NCBI GenBank assembly: GCA_030147325.1
Contig: JASLAA010000213.1
Coordinates: forward strand, 1 to 35,297
Direction of reading: 5' to 3'
From: Arthrobacter sp.
Lineage (GTDB): Bacteria; Actinomycetota; Actinomycetes; Actinomycetales; Micrococcaceae
Length of the DNA: 35,297 bases
The notes below the pieces were generated by a model. It saw only the letters and a list, made by a program, of their open reading frames with translations. It made no database searches and had not been told where the DNA came from. Position numbers and translations under genes: made by a program. Shown here in pieces: positions 16,099-24,397 of this stretch. How positions within the stretch are numbered: position 1 is the stretch's first letter; each line of letters starts with the position of its first letter.

Positions 16099-16104
16099 TA
16101 CTAT
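16099..16104 (+). promoter_or_regulatory. Leaderless-type -10 element of the metallopeptidase gene
   Basis: TACTAT lies six bases before GTG 16111. No ribosome site fits the start and no -35 is evident, consistent with a leaderless mRNA. Confidence 0.5.
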
Positions 16105-16110
16105 CAGGGC

Positions 16111-16482
16111 GTGCCATTCGACATCACGCGCGAGGAGTTCGACGAAGCGGTCGACGACGCCATCGACAGGATTCCCGACGATCTCGCCCGGGCAATGGAC
16201 AACGTGGCCATCTTCGTCGTCGAGGAGTACGAGCCGTCTCCCGGCGAACCCGAGGATGCCGAACTGCTGGGCCTGTACGAGGGCACGCCCCTCACGGAAC
16301 GGGACTCCTGGTGGGAGGCGGGATCACTGCCGGACCGCATCAGCATCTTCCGCGGTCCACTCATGCGCCTGTGCGCCTCCCGCGACGAACTGGTGGAGGA
16401 GATCGCCGTGACAGTGGTTCACGAGGTGGCCCACCACTTCGGGATCGATGACCAGAGACTGCACGAACTGGGATGGGGTTGA
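16111..16482 (+). CDS. Small zincin-like metallopeptidase family protein
   Basis: A 123-residue soluble acidic protein. The zinc motif HEVAHHFGIDD near the C-terminus (two His, catalytic Glu, then Asp) is the hallmark of a small actinobacterial family annotated as metallopeptidase or zincin-like. The N-terminus (FDITREEFDEAVDDAIDRIPDDLARAMDNV) and the RISIFRGPLMRLC segment are also characteristic. Substrate and true protease activity are unknown. The GTG start is supported by the TACTAT hexamer six bases upstream. It is divergent from the tRNA operon, with which it shares a 177-base intergenic region. Confidence 0.85.
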   Translation: MPFDITREEFDEAVDDAIDRIPDDLARAMDNVAIFVVEEYEPSPGEPEDAELLGLYEGTPLTERDSWWEAGSLPDRISIFRGPLMRLCASRDELVEEIAVTVVHEVAHHFGIDDQRLHELGWG

Positions 16483-16629
16483 CGGCGACACGGCGCGCCT
16501 CGGCCTGAATGACAGCGATGTTGTTTACGATACTGGTGTGACTCCTGTTGCCAACGTGACAGGGGTGCCCTATCGTCAGGTCTGCTGTGTCAACCATCAC
16601 CAGCAGCCCCGGCGAAAGAGCGGCACACC

Positions 16630-18258
16630 GTGCAGTCACCACGATCCACCCATGCCTTCCTGCTGCATGGGGCCGCCGCACTGGCGACAGCTGCGCTGAT
16701 CGGCTGCAGCACCGTCGCACCCTCGTTCGCGGCTCCGGCCGGGGACGAGGCGCCCGTCTCGACGATTCCGTCGATGAACGAGGTCAGGCGCGCCCAGGCC
16801 GACACCGAAGCCACCACCGGCCTCGTGACCGAGATCGAGGGCATCATCGCGAGTGCCGCGGAGCAGTTGCAGGAGTCACAACTCATCGCCTTCAGGGCCC
16901 AGAACGATTACAACAATGCTCTCGCGGTGCTGGACGAACGGCGTGCCGCGGCCGCCCTGGCAGAGACGCGAGCCATCGAGGCGGCCGACGCGCGCGACGC
17001 CGCCGAGGAGCAGGTGGGCCGGCTCGCCGGGGATCTGTACCGGTCCGGAGGGATGAACCCAGGCATCGAGAGCATCCTGGACGGCACTGATCCGGACGAG
17101 GTGATGTACCGCGCGTCGACCCTGTACGGCCTGTCCAGCACCAGCACCCGAACTCTGGAGGACGCCGGATCGGCGAGCGCGGCCTGGGCGTCCCTGACCG
17201 AGGATGCCGCAGCAGCGCGACAGGCGGCGCAGGACGCCGCCGACACGGCGGAGGATGCCGGCAGCGTCGCCCGGGAGGCAGCAGCGGGTTCGGAGAGGCT
17301 CGTCGGTCAGAAGGAAGCGGAGCGATCCACCCTCGTGGACCAGCTCGCCACGCTGCGGAACACCACCGCCGAACTGGAGGACCGGCGCCTCGCCGGCCTC
17401 GAACAGGCCCAGCGCGAGCGCGATCTCGCCCGGACGATCGCGGAATCGACTCCCGCGGCCTCTGCAGAGCAAGCCCCGCGTGAGGAACGGCCCGCCCCCA
17501 CCAGCGCTCCCCCGTTGCGCGAGCCGGCGTCGCTGCGGATGCCTGCGCAGACGCTCCCGGACGCCACGCCCGCCCTCCTGCCGGCGGCCCCTACGCCCCC
17601 GGTCCCTGCGGCTCCGTCGGCGCCGGGACCCACCCCGGCCCCGCCTGTCCGTCCTGCACCGGCGCCACCCTCGGCCGCACCACCTGCGCCCGTCCGGCCG
17701 ACACCGGCACCACCGGCAGCCGCACCACCTGCGCCCGTCAGGCCGACACCCGCACCAGAGAGGCCTGCGCCTGCGCCGGTTCCTGCGCCCGTCAGCCCCT
17801 TGCCCGCGCCCGCCAGCCCTCCGCCGGCCCCGACACCTCTCCCACCTGCCCCGAGCGCACCGGCCCCGGCTCCGCCGTCGAGCAGTGGCGCCGGGGCGGT
17901 GGCGATGAGCTACGCCCTCTCCAAGACCGGCAGCCCCTACTCCTACTCATGGGGAGGCAACGGGCCGCTCGGCTACGACTGCTCCGGCCTCACCCAGCAG
18001 GCCTTCGCGTCTGCCGGTGTGTCACTTCCACGAACCGCGGCGCAGCAGTTCTCCGCCGTCCAGCATGTGCCGCTCTCGCAGCTGCAGCCCGGTGACCTGG
18101 TGTTCTGGGGCAGCGGCTCGGACATCTGGCACGTCGCCATCTACATCGGCGGCAACCAGGTGGTCAACGCGCTGAACCCCGCGCAGGGCATCCTCGTCAC
18201 GGATCTCGCACACATGGGCGGAATGGGTCCGCTGAATCCTTCCGCCGGCAGGGTCTGA
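16630..18258 (+). CDS. Secreted NlpC/P60 peptidoglycan endopeptidase with coiled coil and Pro-rich linker
   Basis: A 542-residue secreted wall hydrolase. Residues 1-36 form an export signal; both a type I site (PSFA-AP) and a lipobox-like LIGC with C26 are possible. Residues about 45-270 are Ala/Glu/Arg-rich and coiled-coil-like, as in RipA or CwlO-type hydrolases. Residues about 277-417 are a Pro/Ala linker. The C-terminal NlpC/P60 domain has the catalytic Cys C451 in YDCSGL and His H501 in WHVAIYIG, with Asn (VVNALN) as third polar residue. It would cleave stem peptides, and the coiled coil probably restrains activity. GTG 16630 is preceded by a weak GAAAGAG site. Confidence 0.92.
   Translation: MQSPRSTHAFLLHGAAALATAALIGCSTVAPSFAAPAGDEAPVSTIPSMNEVRRAQADTEATTGLVTEIEGIIASAAEQLQESQLIAFRAQNDYNNALAVLDERRAAAALAETRAIEAADARDAAEEQVGRLAGDLYRSGGMNPGIESILDGTDPDEVMYRASTLYGLSSTSTRTLEDAGSASAAWASLTEDAAAARQAAQDAADTAEDAGSVAREAAAGSERLVGQKEAERSTLVDQLATLRNTTAELEDRRLAGLEQAQRERDLARTIAESTPAASAEQAPREERPAPTSAPPLREPASLRMPAQTLPDATPALLPAAPTPPVPAAPSAPGPTPAPPVRPAPAPPSAAPPAPVRPTPAPPAAAPPAPVRPTPAPERPAPAPVPAPVSPLPAPASPPPAPTPLPPAPSAPAPAPPSSSGAGAVAMSYALSKTGSPYSYSWGGNGPLGYDCSGLTQQAFASAGVSLPRTAAQQFSAVQHVPLSQLQPGDLVFWGSGSDIWHVAIYIGGNQVVNALNPAQGILVTDLAHMGGMGPLNPSAGRV
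17674..17763 (+). repeat. Two tandem 45-bp units in the Pro-rich linker of the NlpC/P60 gene
   Basis: Units 17674-17718 and 17719-17763 encode AAPPAPVRPTPAPPA and then AAPPAPVRPTPAPER. The DNA copies are nearly identical until the last few bases. This looks like a recent tandem duplication that lengthens the wall-spanning linker, and the copy number may vary between strains. Confidence 0.8.
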
Positions 18259-18352
18259 CCCTGGTCGGCGCCGATCCGCGGTGCGGCTGGACCTGGCGGA
18301 GGGCCCGACCGACGCGTCCGGCGAAGATCCCCGATGCTGGTACGGCAGGGCC

Positions 18353-19366
18353 CTAGCGGACGGGGGCGATCATCGGCCCGAACGACTTCCGGTCCTCGAG
18401 CCGTGGATCCGCCTTGTCCGGCACCACCAGCACCGGACCGCGCGCGTGATGCAGGACTCCCTGGCTCGTCGAGCCCATCAGCATGCCGGCGAACCCGCCC
18501 CTGCCGCGGGTACCGACGACGAGCAGCTCACACGTCGCCGAAGCCTCGATGAGCACCTCCGCAGGAGGACCGTCCACGAGGTCCGCCCGGATGTCGAGAT
18601 CCGGGTAGTGGCTTGCGAGCCAGTCCCGGCCCGCTGCGAGTTGCAGGGCCAGGTCGGCGTGCAGTGCTTCCCGGTCGACGGGTGCCGGCACCCACGCGAG
18701 GGATCCGTTGAAGGGTGCGACGGAACAGATGACCCGCAACCCCAGCCCCCGTGAGCGCGCTTCCTCTGCTGCTGCGAGCGAGGCCATTCGAGCCTGCTCC
18801 GAGCCGTCGACACCGACCACCACGACGGGTTCGACCGTCACGGGTGGCCTCTCCTTGCCCGGCTTCCTGCCGAGTTCCGGCCGTCCCAGCCTTGCCCCGG
18901 CGCACACGGGGATGACCGCAGTCGGGCACTTCGCGTGCGCGGGCAGGGCGCTGCTGACGGATCCGAGCAGCCTGCCGACGAAACCACCGCGCCCGCGGGA
19001 ACCGACGACCATGAGCTCGGCCTCCTCCGAGAGGTCCAGCAGGACGCCTGCAGCATCACCCGTCTCGACCCTGGGATGGATGTCCAGCGATCGGCCCTGG
19101 AGGTGGGACAGGGATTCGTCGAGCACGGACCGGGCGCTGGCCCGGATGACGTCGTCGTCGACGGTGGCATATCCGGCGTCCATGCTCGACGCCGCGAACA
19201 CCGGCACCGTGTAGGCGGTCACCACGTACAGCGGAGCAGCACGTCGCTCCGCCTCCTGTGCGGCCCACAGCAGGGCGCACGTACTCTGGTCCGATCCGTC
19301 CACCCCGACGACGATTCCGTGCCTCGCCGGCTCCTGCGACGAACCTCCTGCATGCTCACTGCCCAC
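18353..19366 (-). CDS. Tandem universal stress protein (two UspA domains)
   Basis: A 337-residue cytosolic protein made of two Usp domains. Each starts with the strand VVVGVDGS and ends with an ATP-binding signature: GSRGRGGFVGRLLGSVS in domain 1 and GTRGRGGFAGMLMGSTS in domain 2. Both follow the G-2X-G-9X-G(S/T) pattern, so ATP binding is likely. Tandem Usp proteins of actinobacteria respond to hypoxia, starvation or other stress. The ORF is open to 19432, but GTG 19366 has GAGGGAGG six bases upstream and is preferred. A possible promoter is TAGACC, 17 bases, TACAAA (19421-19426). It is divergent from the FAD-binding-like gene. Confidence 0.9.
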   Translation of the reverse strand: MGSEHAGGSSQEPARHGIVVGVDGSDQSTCALLWAAQEAERRAAPLYVVTAYTVPVFAASSMDAGYATVDDDVIRASARSVLDESLSHLQGRSLDIHPRVETGDAAGVLLDLSEEAELMVVGSRGRGGFVGRLLGSVSSALPAHAKCPTAVIPVCAGARLGRPELGRKPGKERPPVTVEPVVVVGVDGSEQARMASLAAAEEARSRGLGLRVICSVAPFNGSLAWVPAPVDREALHADLALQLAAGRDWLASHYPDLDIRADLVDGPPAEVLIEASATCELLVVGTRGRGGFAGMLMGSTSQGVLHHARGPVLVVPDKADPRLEDRKSFGPMIAPVR

Positions 19367-19466
19367 GGCAGGCCTCCCTCGGTCGCGTGTCCCCCGCCGC
19401 CTGAAGCGGCCGGTCCCCCATTTGTAGCGCACAGGAGTGCATCGGTCTATCCACGGTCTGAAAAGT

Positions 19467-19472
19467 TATATA
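19467..19472. promoter_or_regulatory. AT-rich TATATA box in the divergent intergenic region
   Basis: AAAAGTTATATAGG (19461-19474) is strikingly AT-rich for this genome. TATATA can serve as a -10 on either strand. On the plus strand it could drive the FAD-binding-like gene with a leader of about 145 bases that contains a 13-bp hairpin. No good -35 was found. Confidence 0.35.
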
Positions 19473-19561
19473 GGCTTCGATGACCCGTCGCGGGGGCCCG
19501 GCAGATGGCTTGGCCACCCCTGCGCGTAGTGCTCTTGGATGACCCGTTCGCAGCCAAGAGT

Positions 19562-19595
19562 CCGCACGGCCCGGAAGAGGCGCCGGGCCGTGCGG
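19562..19595 (+). repeat. Perfect 13-bp inverted repeat in the leader of the FAD-binding-like gene
   Basis: CCGCACGGCCCGG (19562-19574) and CCGGGCCGTGCGG (19583-19595) are exact reverse complements with an eight-base loop. The hairpin ends 16 bases before the GGAGG ribosome site at 19612-19616 and has no T-run. It could stabilise or attenuate the leader. Confidence 0.7.
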
Positions 19596-19624
19596 GAACA
19601 ATGCTCCACGTGGAGGTAGCCCCG

Positions 19625-20278
19625 GTGAATTCTCTGCCGTTCGACCAGGTCCGCTCGGCATCAGCGCTGCCCCCGGCCGCTGAGCATACGAGCACCGTGG
19701 TCATCGGTTCAGGACTGTCCGGCCTGGCCGTCGCCAGCGAGCTGAGCCGCCGCGGTATCGATTCGATCGTGGTCGAGAGCCTGGAGTGCTTCGACTCCGG
19801 AGCCATGCGCACGGTGATGACGGACTCCGTGTCGCTCTCCGAACGCACTGAGCTGATGCGGCTCCTCCGCGGCTACGCCGCCGCACACCAGCTCGACGTC
19901 CGGCAGAGCACGGTGGCCGAGCACCTCAGCATCATCGGGCACCCCACGTTGATCAAGGGGCCCGTGGGCCGCAAGAAGTGGGCCGTGCAGACGGCGGACG
20001 GAGTGCTGCTCGCCGATCATGTGGTGCTCACCAAGTACCCGCAGAACGAGTTGCGGAAGTTCCTCCGTTCGATGGGCATCGCCATCGGCAGGGACTTCAA
20101 GGCGGCTCTGCGTGCGATCGGCCTGCACCTCGTCGGCGTGGGCGAACTGCTGACGCCCACCACGCGCGAGATCGTGCGTCAGGCGAAGCTCGTCAGTGAC
20201 GCGATCGTGGAGCAGGGTCCGGCGGCACTGAACCGCCTGGCGCCGCCCCGGGCAGCCATCTCCCCCCTGGGCGCCTGA
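19625..20278 (+). CDS. Short FAD/NAD(P)-binding-like protein, truncated flavoprotein family
   Basis: A 217-residue protein. A dinucleotide-binding motif, VVIGSGLSGLAVASELSRRG, follows about 20 residues after the start, then the acidic strand end SIVVES. The middle (WAVQTADGVLLADHVVLTKYP) looks like the second FAD-contact strand of flavin monooxygenases, but the usual VVxATG motif is missing. The chain ends where oxidoreductases normally continue for 150-250 residues. GTG 19625 has a perfect GGAGG eight bases upstream; ATG 19601 and the codon at 19505 lack this. It may be a degenerate or regulatory flavoprotein rather than an enzyme. The gene ends six bases from the convergent copC-like stop. 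Confidence 0.65.
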   Translation: MNSLPFDQVRSASALPPAAEHTSTVVIGSGLSGLAVASELSRRGIDSIVVESLECFDSGAMRTVMTDSVSLSERTELMRLLRGYAAAHQLDVRQSTVAEHLSIIGHPTLIKGPVGRKKWAVQTADGVLLADHVVLTKYPQNELRKFLRSMGIAIGRDFKAALRAIGLHLVGVGELLTPTTREIVRQAKLVSDAIVEQGPAALNRLAPPRAAISPLGA

Positions 20279-20284
20279 CCCGCC

Positions 20285-20911
20285 CTACCTGGTTGCGCCC
20301 AGCCGCTTCCGAGCGGTGATCGCGAGGGCGACGGCAATGGCGACCAGGGCGGCGATCATCAGCACGATGCTCCAGGGGAAGTCGCTGACGCCGGCCGTCT
20401 GGGTCTCGTTCGCGGGATCGTCCCGCGTCTCCATCGGGCCGGCGGTGGTGGCCGAGTCCGGCACCGTCGTCGAGCCCTGCAGCGTCGAGAACGCGAAGGT
20501 GCCCTCGATCGGGTGGGAATCCGAACTGACGACCCGCCAGTTGACCGTGTACCCACCGGCGGGGGCTCCTGACCGGAGCGGTTGCGTCGCGGTGCGGTCC
20601 ACGATCTCCACTGGTCCGTCCGCCCAGTCCGTGCCGGATTCGTCGAGGACCTGGACCTGTGCCCCGATGCCTGACGGCACGTTGGAGAAGGTCAGCTCGA
20701 GGCCGGGGGGCAGGACGTCCACGGCTGCTCCCTCGGCCGGGTTGGTACCGGTGAGCTCGTCATGGGCGCTCGCTGCCCCGCCCGCACCGAGGAGCATCAC
20801 GATCGTCAGCAGGACGGCGGAGACCAGGGCGGTGACGGAGGGCGCCGGACGCCGACGTCCGGGGTTCGTCGTCACCGGGAGTTGCGCGGGCAGAAGGAGA
20901 AGGGCAGCCAT
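20285..20911 (-). CDS. CopC-domain copper resistance protein with C-terminal membrane anchor
   Basis: A 208-residue exported protein. A long signal region (hydrophobic about 27-48) ends in GGAASA, so the mature chain starts at His50 (HDELTGTNPAEG). An N-terminal copper-binding histidine is characteristic of CopC. A second CopC block, SDSHPIEGTFAFS, carries another ligand histidine. A Thr/Pro-rich stalk, a transmembrane helix (about 180-200) and a basic tail follow, anchoring the domain on the outer face. No CopD gene is adjacent. ATG 20911 is supported by a TAGGGT hexamer six bases upstream. Confidence 0.88.
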   Translation of the reverse strand: MAALLLLPAQLPVTTNPGRRRPAPSVTALVSAVLLTIVMLLGAGGAASAHDELTGTNPAEGAAVDVLPPGLELTFSNVPSGIGAQVQVLDESGTDWADGPVEIVDRTATQPLRSGAPAGGYTVNWRVVSSDSHPIEGTFAFSTLQGSTTVPDSATTAGPMETRDDPANETQTAGVSDFPWSIVLMIAALVAIAVALAITARKRLGATR

Positions 20912-20917
20912 GCTTCA

Positions 20918-20923
20918 ACCCTA
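20918..20923 (-). promoter_or_regulatory. Leaderless-type -10 element of the copC-like gene
   Basis: TAGGGT on the minus strand lies six bases before ATG 20911, and no ribosome site is present. The motif TAGGGTTG is identical to that before the tetR-type gene at 34490. Confidence 0.5.
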
Positions 20924-21047
20924 CGCGGAGACCCTGACCACGTGCTGGGATCGCACGCGCATCGACGTCCGCGGGACGTTCCGTCATGAACGGTCCGCCG
21001 TACGCGGCTCGCGATAGAATTCCTCCGACGACCCACCCCTTCCGCCC

Positions 21048-21053
21048 TAGGAT
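21048..21053 (+). promoter_or_regulatory. Leaderless-type -10 element of the purine permease gene
   Basis: TAGGAT lies five bases before ATG 21059. A second candidate, TAGAAT at 21015-21020, would give a short leader instead. No -35 is clear for either. Confidence 0.4.
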
Positions 21054-21058
21054 CACCC

Positions 21059-22510
21059 ATGCTCAAAACTGGTTCCGTGCTGGATCGATACTTCGACATC
21101 ACCCAGCGGGGGTCGACGTTCTCCCGTGAGATCCGCGGCGGCCTCGCCACCTTCTTCGCCATGAGCTACATCGTGGTGCTCAACCCGTTGATCCTCGCCG
21201 GAGCAGACTCCTCCGGAGCCGAACTCGGTTTCGAGCGCGTCGCCGCAGTGACCGCGCTCGTGGCCGGCATCCTGACCATCGTCATGGGCGCGTGGGCCAG
21301 ATACCCCTTCGCTCTGGCCACCGGACTGGGCGTCAATGCTTTCGTCGCCATCACCGTCGCGACGAATCCCGGGCTGACGTGGCCGGACATCATGGGCCTC
21401 GTCATGCTCGCCGGTCTCACGATGCTGGTGCTCGTGCTGACCGGGTTCCGCACGGCGGTCTTCAACGCCGTGCCCGAGAGCCTCAAGACGGCGATCGTCG
21501 TGGGCATCGGTCTCTTCATCGCCCTCATCGGCCTGGTCAACGCCGGGTTCGTGCGTCGCGTCCCCGACGTCGCCGGTACCACCGTGCCCGTCGGCCTAGG
21601 ATTCGGCGGGGTGCTGATCGGGTGGCCCACCCTCGTGTTCGTCTTCGGCCTGATCCTCACGATCGCGCTCGTCGTCCGCAAAGTACGCGGTGCCATCCTG
21701 ATCGGTGTGCTCGCGGCGACGGTGCTCGCCGTCGTGCTCGAAGCCGTGGTCGACGTAGGCCCCAGCGTGGCCCCCGGACAGGAGCCCGATCCCGCCGGCT
21801 GGTCACTCGTGGTCCCCGAACTCCCCGCGGGGACCTGGGTGGGTGTCCCGGACCTCAGTCTCGTGGGCAATGTCAGCCTGTTCGGTGCGTTCGGGCACCT
21901 CGGCGGGACGGCCGCGCTGCTGCTGACCTTCACGATCCTCCTCAGCATCTTCTTCGACGCGATGGGCACCATGGTCGGTCTCGCGAACGAGGCCAAGCTC
22001 GTCGACGCCAAGGGCAACATCCCCGGCGTCGACCGCGTGCTCATCGTCGACGCCCTGGGTGCCGTAGCCGGTGGCGCCGGATCCGTGTCGTCGAACCAGA
22101 TCTACGTCGAGTCGGGCGCCGGGATCGGCGAGGGTGCACGGACGGGCCTCGCCAACGTGGTCACCGGCCTGCTGTTCCTGCTCGCCATGTTCTTCACACC
22201 GCTGATCAGCCTCGTTCCGTTCGAGGCAGTTGCTCCCGCACTCGTGGTCGTCGGTTTCATGATGGTGGCCCAGGTGGGTCGCATCGACTTCGACGACTGG
22301 GGCGTCGCCATCCCCGCGTTCCTCACGTTCACCCTGATGCCGTTCACCTACTCGATCGCCAACGGCCTCGGTGCGGGCTTCATCGCCTTCGTGCTGATCC
22401 GGGCCATCCAGGGCCGGGGCCGCGAGGTGCATCCGCTCATGTGGGCGGTGGCTGCGGCATTCGTCGTGTTCTTCGGTATCGGGCCCATCGAGCAGCTCCT
22501 CGGGATCTGA
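21059..22510 (+). CDS. NCS2 family purine permease (AzgA/PbuG-like)
   Basis: A 483-residue integral membrane protein with about 12-14 spans, probably a proton symporter for hypoxanthine, guanine or adenine. AzgA-type landmarks are the N-terminal REIRGGLATFFAMSYIVVLN and the half-helix motif ALATGLGVNAFVAI. The mid-chain FFDAMGTMVGLANEA is followed by SSNQIYVESGAGIGEGARTG. The length is slightly longer than the E. coli homologues. ATG 21059 starts just before the conserved region. It appears monocistronic, with a convergent antiporter gene downstream. Confidence 0.92.
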   Translation: MLKTGSVLDRYFDITQRGSTFSREIRGGLATFFAMSYIVVLNPLILAGADSSGAELGFERVAAVTALVAGILTIVMGAWARYPFALATGLGVNAFVAITVATNPGLTWPDIMGLVMLAGLTMLVLVLTGFRTAVFNAVPESLKTAIVVGIGLFIALIGLVNAGFVRRVPDVAGTTVPVGLGFGGVLIGWPTLVFVFGLILTIALVVRKVRGAILIGVLAATVLAVVLEAVVDVGPSVAPGQEPDPAGWSLVVPELPAGTWVGVPDLSLVGNVSLFGAFGHLGGTAALLLTFTILLSIFFDAMGTMVGLANEAKLVDAKGNIPGVDRVLIVDALGAVAGGAGSVSSNQIYVESGAGIGEGARTGLANVVTGLLFLLAMFFTPLISLVPFEAVAPALVVVGFMMVAQVGRIDFDDWGVAIPAFLTFTLMPFTYSIANGLGAGFIAFVLIRAIQGRGREVHPLMWAVAAAFVVFFGIGPIEQLLGI

Positions 22511-22548
22511 CCTCCGCGGCGCAGCGCCGACCACTCGGGCCCCGTCCG

Positions 22549-24279
22549 TCAGGATGCCCCGCCGCGCGGGCGGAGCCGGGTCTCCTCCACGTCGAGGATG
22601 CGTTGGGCGTTGGCGAGCACCCGGGACGAGTAGGTCCCACGTGACCTCGCTGCGAGGAGCGCTTCCCGTTCGGCGGCGAGCACGGCCAGGCGCAGATCAC
22701 GGTACTGGCGGTGCGGCGAGCGGACGAGCTTCTGCTCTGACAGCCGGGCCCTCTCCCACTCGACCTCGCTCCGCGCCCCCGTATCGGTGCGCACACGTTC
22801 GAGTACGGCGTCATCCACGGGGACGCCCTCGCCCAGGACCGCCTGCGGGTGATCGAGCACGCGCAGACCCTCGGTGCGCAGCTCGTCGAAGAGGGTCGCC
22901 GATTCCTCGCGGTCGGTCCCCGCGTCTATCCCCTCGATCCTGAGGATGCGGATGAGGGCGGGCAGGGTACTGCCCTGTACCAGCAGGGTCGTGACCGCGA
23001 CGGTGAAGGCGATCAGCACCAGCTGCTCCCTGTACGCGAAGGACTCCGGCAGGGACTGGGCCGCGGCCAAAGTCACCACGCCGCGCATCCCCGACCAGCC
23101 GAACACCGTGGCGCCCTTCCAGCTGAAGCCCTCGCGACGCTCGAGTTCGAGGTCCGCCTGGCGTCGCTGGTACAGCCTGTTCAGTACCCGCCTCCGGCGC
23201 TCCTGCCGCGCATCGAGCGAGCCCTGCCTGGTGAGCCTTGCCAGGCCCCTGCGCAGCTGGTAGGACCGTCGCGCTGCCCGGCTCGGTAGCCGCCGCATGA
23301 GCAGCACCAGCGGGAAGACCCACAGGAACCTGACGACGACCAGGACGAGGGTGGTCAGCAGGCCGATCTGCACCGTCTGCGCGACCGTCAACAGCGACTC
23401 GTCGATGTCCTGCAGCAGGCTCCGGATCTCGAGGCCGATGAGCAGGAAGACGCCGTTCTCGAGCAGGAACTGCACTGTCCGCCAGTTCACGTTGTCGCTG
23501 ATGCGCGCCCGGGCGTCGAGGTGGCTTGCGCTGCGATGGCCTGTGTAGATGCCCGCCACCACCACCGCCAGCACTCCCGACGCCCCCAGCTCCTCGGCCG
23601 GGATGAAGGCGACGAATGGCACCGCGAGGGAGATGGCGGTGTCCAGGACCGGATCGTCGAGTCTCGCCCGCAGGAAGACCGTCACCACTCCCACGAAGTA
23701 CCCCACCAGGACCGCGACGACGACGGCGAATGCGAAGTCCGCTACGGCCGACCCGACGCCGGAGAGGGCGCCGGCGGATGCCGCGATGGCACTGCGCAGG
23801 AGGACCAGGGCCGTCGCGTCATTGACGAGGCCCTCGCCCTCCAGCACCGTGAGCAGGCGCGGCGGCAACCCCAGCCTGCGACCGATGGAGGTGGCTGCGA
23901 CGGCGTCGGGCGGGCTGACCACGGCCCCGAGCGCGACCGCCGCCGCGAACCCCAGACCGGGCAGGAGGGCGTGGAGGAGGAGCCCCGTGACGAGGGCGGA
24001 GACGACGACGAGCGCCACGGACAGACTGGCGATCGGCGTGAGGTTGCGGCGGAAGTCCATGACGGGCGTCTTGATCGCCGCGGCGTAGAGCAACGGCGGC
24101 AGGATGCCGGTGAGGATCCATTCGTCCGGGATCCTGAAGCTGGGCACTCCGGGGACGAAGGACAGTCCGATCCCCACGACCACGAGGATCAGCGGGGACG
24201 CCACACCCACCCGTTGCGAGAGCACCGCGACCGCAACGAGGACAGCGATCCCGATGACACCCAGCAGTCCCAGTTCCAC
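22549..24279 (-). CDS. CPA1-family Na+/H+ antiporter with cytoplasmic C-terminal tail
   Basis: A 576-residue antiporter. The first 400 residues form about 12 spans. The Na+/H+ exchanger core is visible in FRIPDEWILTGILPPLLYAAA, then AVALGAVVSPPDAVAA (the PPD motif), then EGEGLVNDATALVL with the conserved Asn-Asp pair. A cytoplasmic loop rich in Arg (RLPSRAARRSYQLRRGLARLTRQ) interrupts the membrane domain. A long hydrophilic tail of about 130 residues (from ESATLFDEL) may be regulatory. It would extrude Na+ and take part in pH homeostasis. GTG 24279 is preceded by TAGGCT at six bases. Confidence 0.92.
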   Translation of the reverse strand: MELGLLGVIGIAVLVAVAVLSQRVGVASPLILVVVGIGLSFVPGVPSFRIPDEWILTGILPPLLYAAAIKTPVMDFRRNLTPIASLSVALVVVSALVTGLLLHALLPGLGFAAAVALGAVVSPPDAVAATSIGRRLGLPPRLLTVLEGEGLVNDATALVLLRSAIAASAGALSGVGSAVADFAFAVVVAVLVGYFVGVVTVFLRARLDDPVLDTAISLAVPFVAFIPAEELGASGVLAVVVAGIYTGHRSASHLDARARISDNVNWRTVQFLLENGVFLLIGLEIRSLLQDIDESLLTVAQTVQIGLLTTLVLVVVRFLWVFPLVLLMRRLPSRAARRSYQLRRGLARLTRQGSLDARQERRRRVLNRLYQRRQADLELERREGFSWKGATVFGWSGMRGVVTLAAAQSLPESFAYREQLVLIAFTVAVTTLLVQGSTLPALIRILRIEGIDAGTDREESATLFDELRTEGLRVLDHPQAVLGEGVPVDDAVLERVRTDTGARSEVEWERARLSEQKLVRSPHRQYRDLRLAVLAAEREALLAARSRGTYSSRVLANAQRILDVEETRLRPRGGAS

Positions 24280-24285
24280 GCTGCC

Positions 24286-24291
24286 AGCCTA
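24286..24291 (-). promoter_or_regulatory. Leaderless-type -10 element of the antiporter gene
   Basis: TAGGCT on the minus strand lies six bases before GTG 24279, without a ribosome site. No -35 is seen. Confidence 0.45.
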
Positions 24292-24397
24292 GGGTGAACC
24301 GGCCGGCGACGGGGTTCTTCCGAACCAGCGCCCTGGACGGCTTGACGCAGTAGGTCCCGTGCGTCGACCGAGCCCGCAGGCTCCGTCGAGGACGACG

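Noticed and set aside
16483..16629. Possible c-di-AMP (ydaO-type) riboswitch before the NlpC/P60 gene
   Set aside because: Such riboswitches often precede wall hydrolase genes in actinobacteria, but only 147 bases are available and I could not find the conserved ydaO core or pairing.
17461..17880. Repeat-rich stretch considered as a CRISPR or minisatellite
   Set aside because: It is in frame and encodes a Pro/Ala linker with only one 45-bp duplication. There are no spacers.
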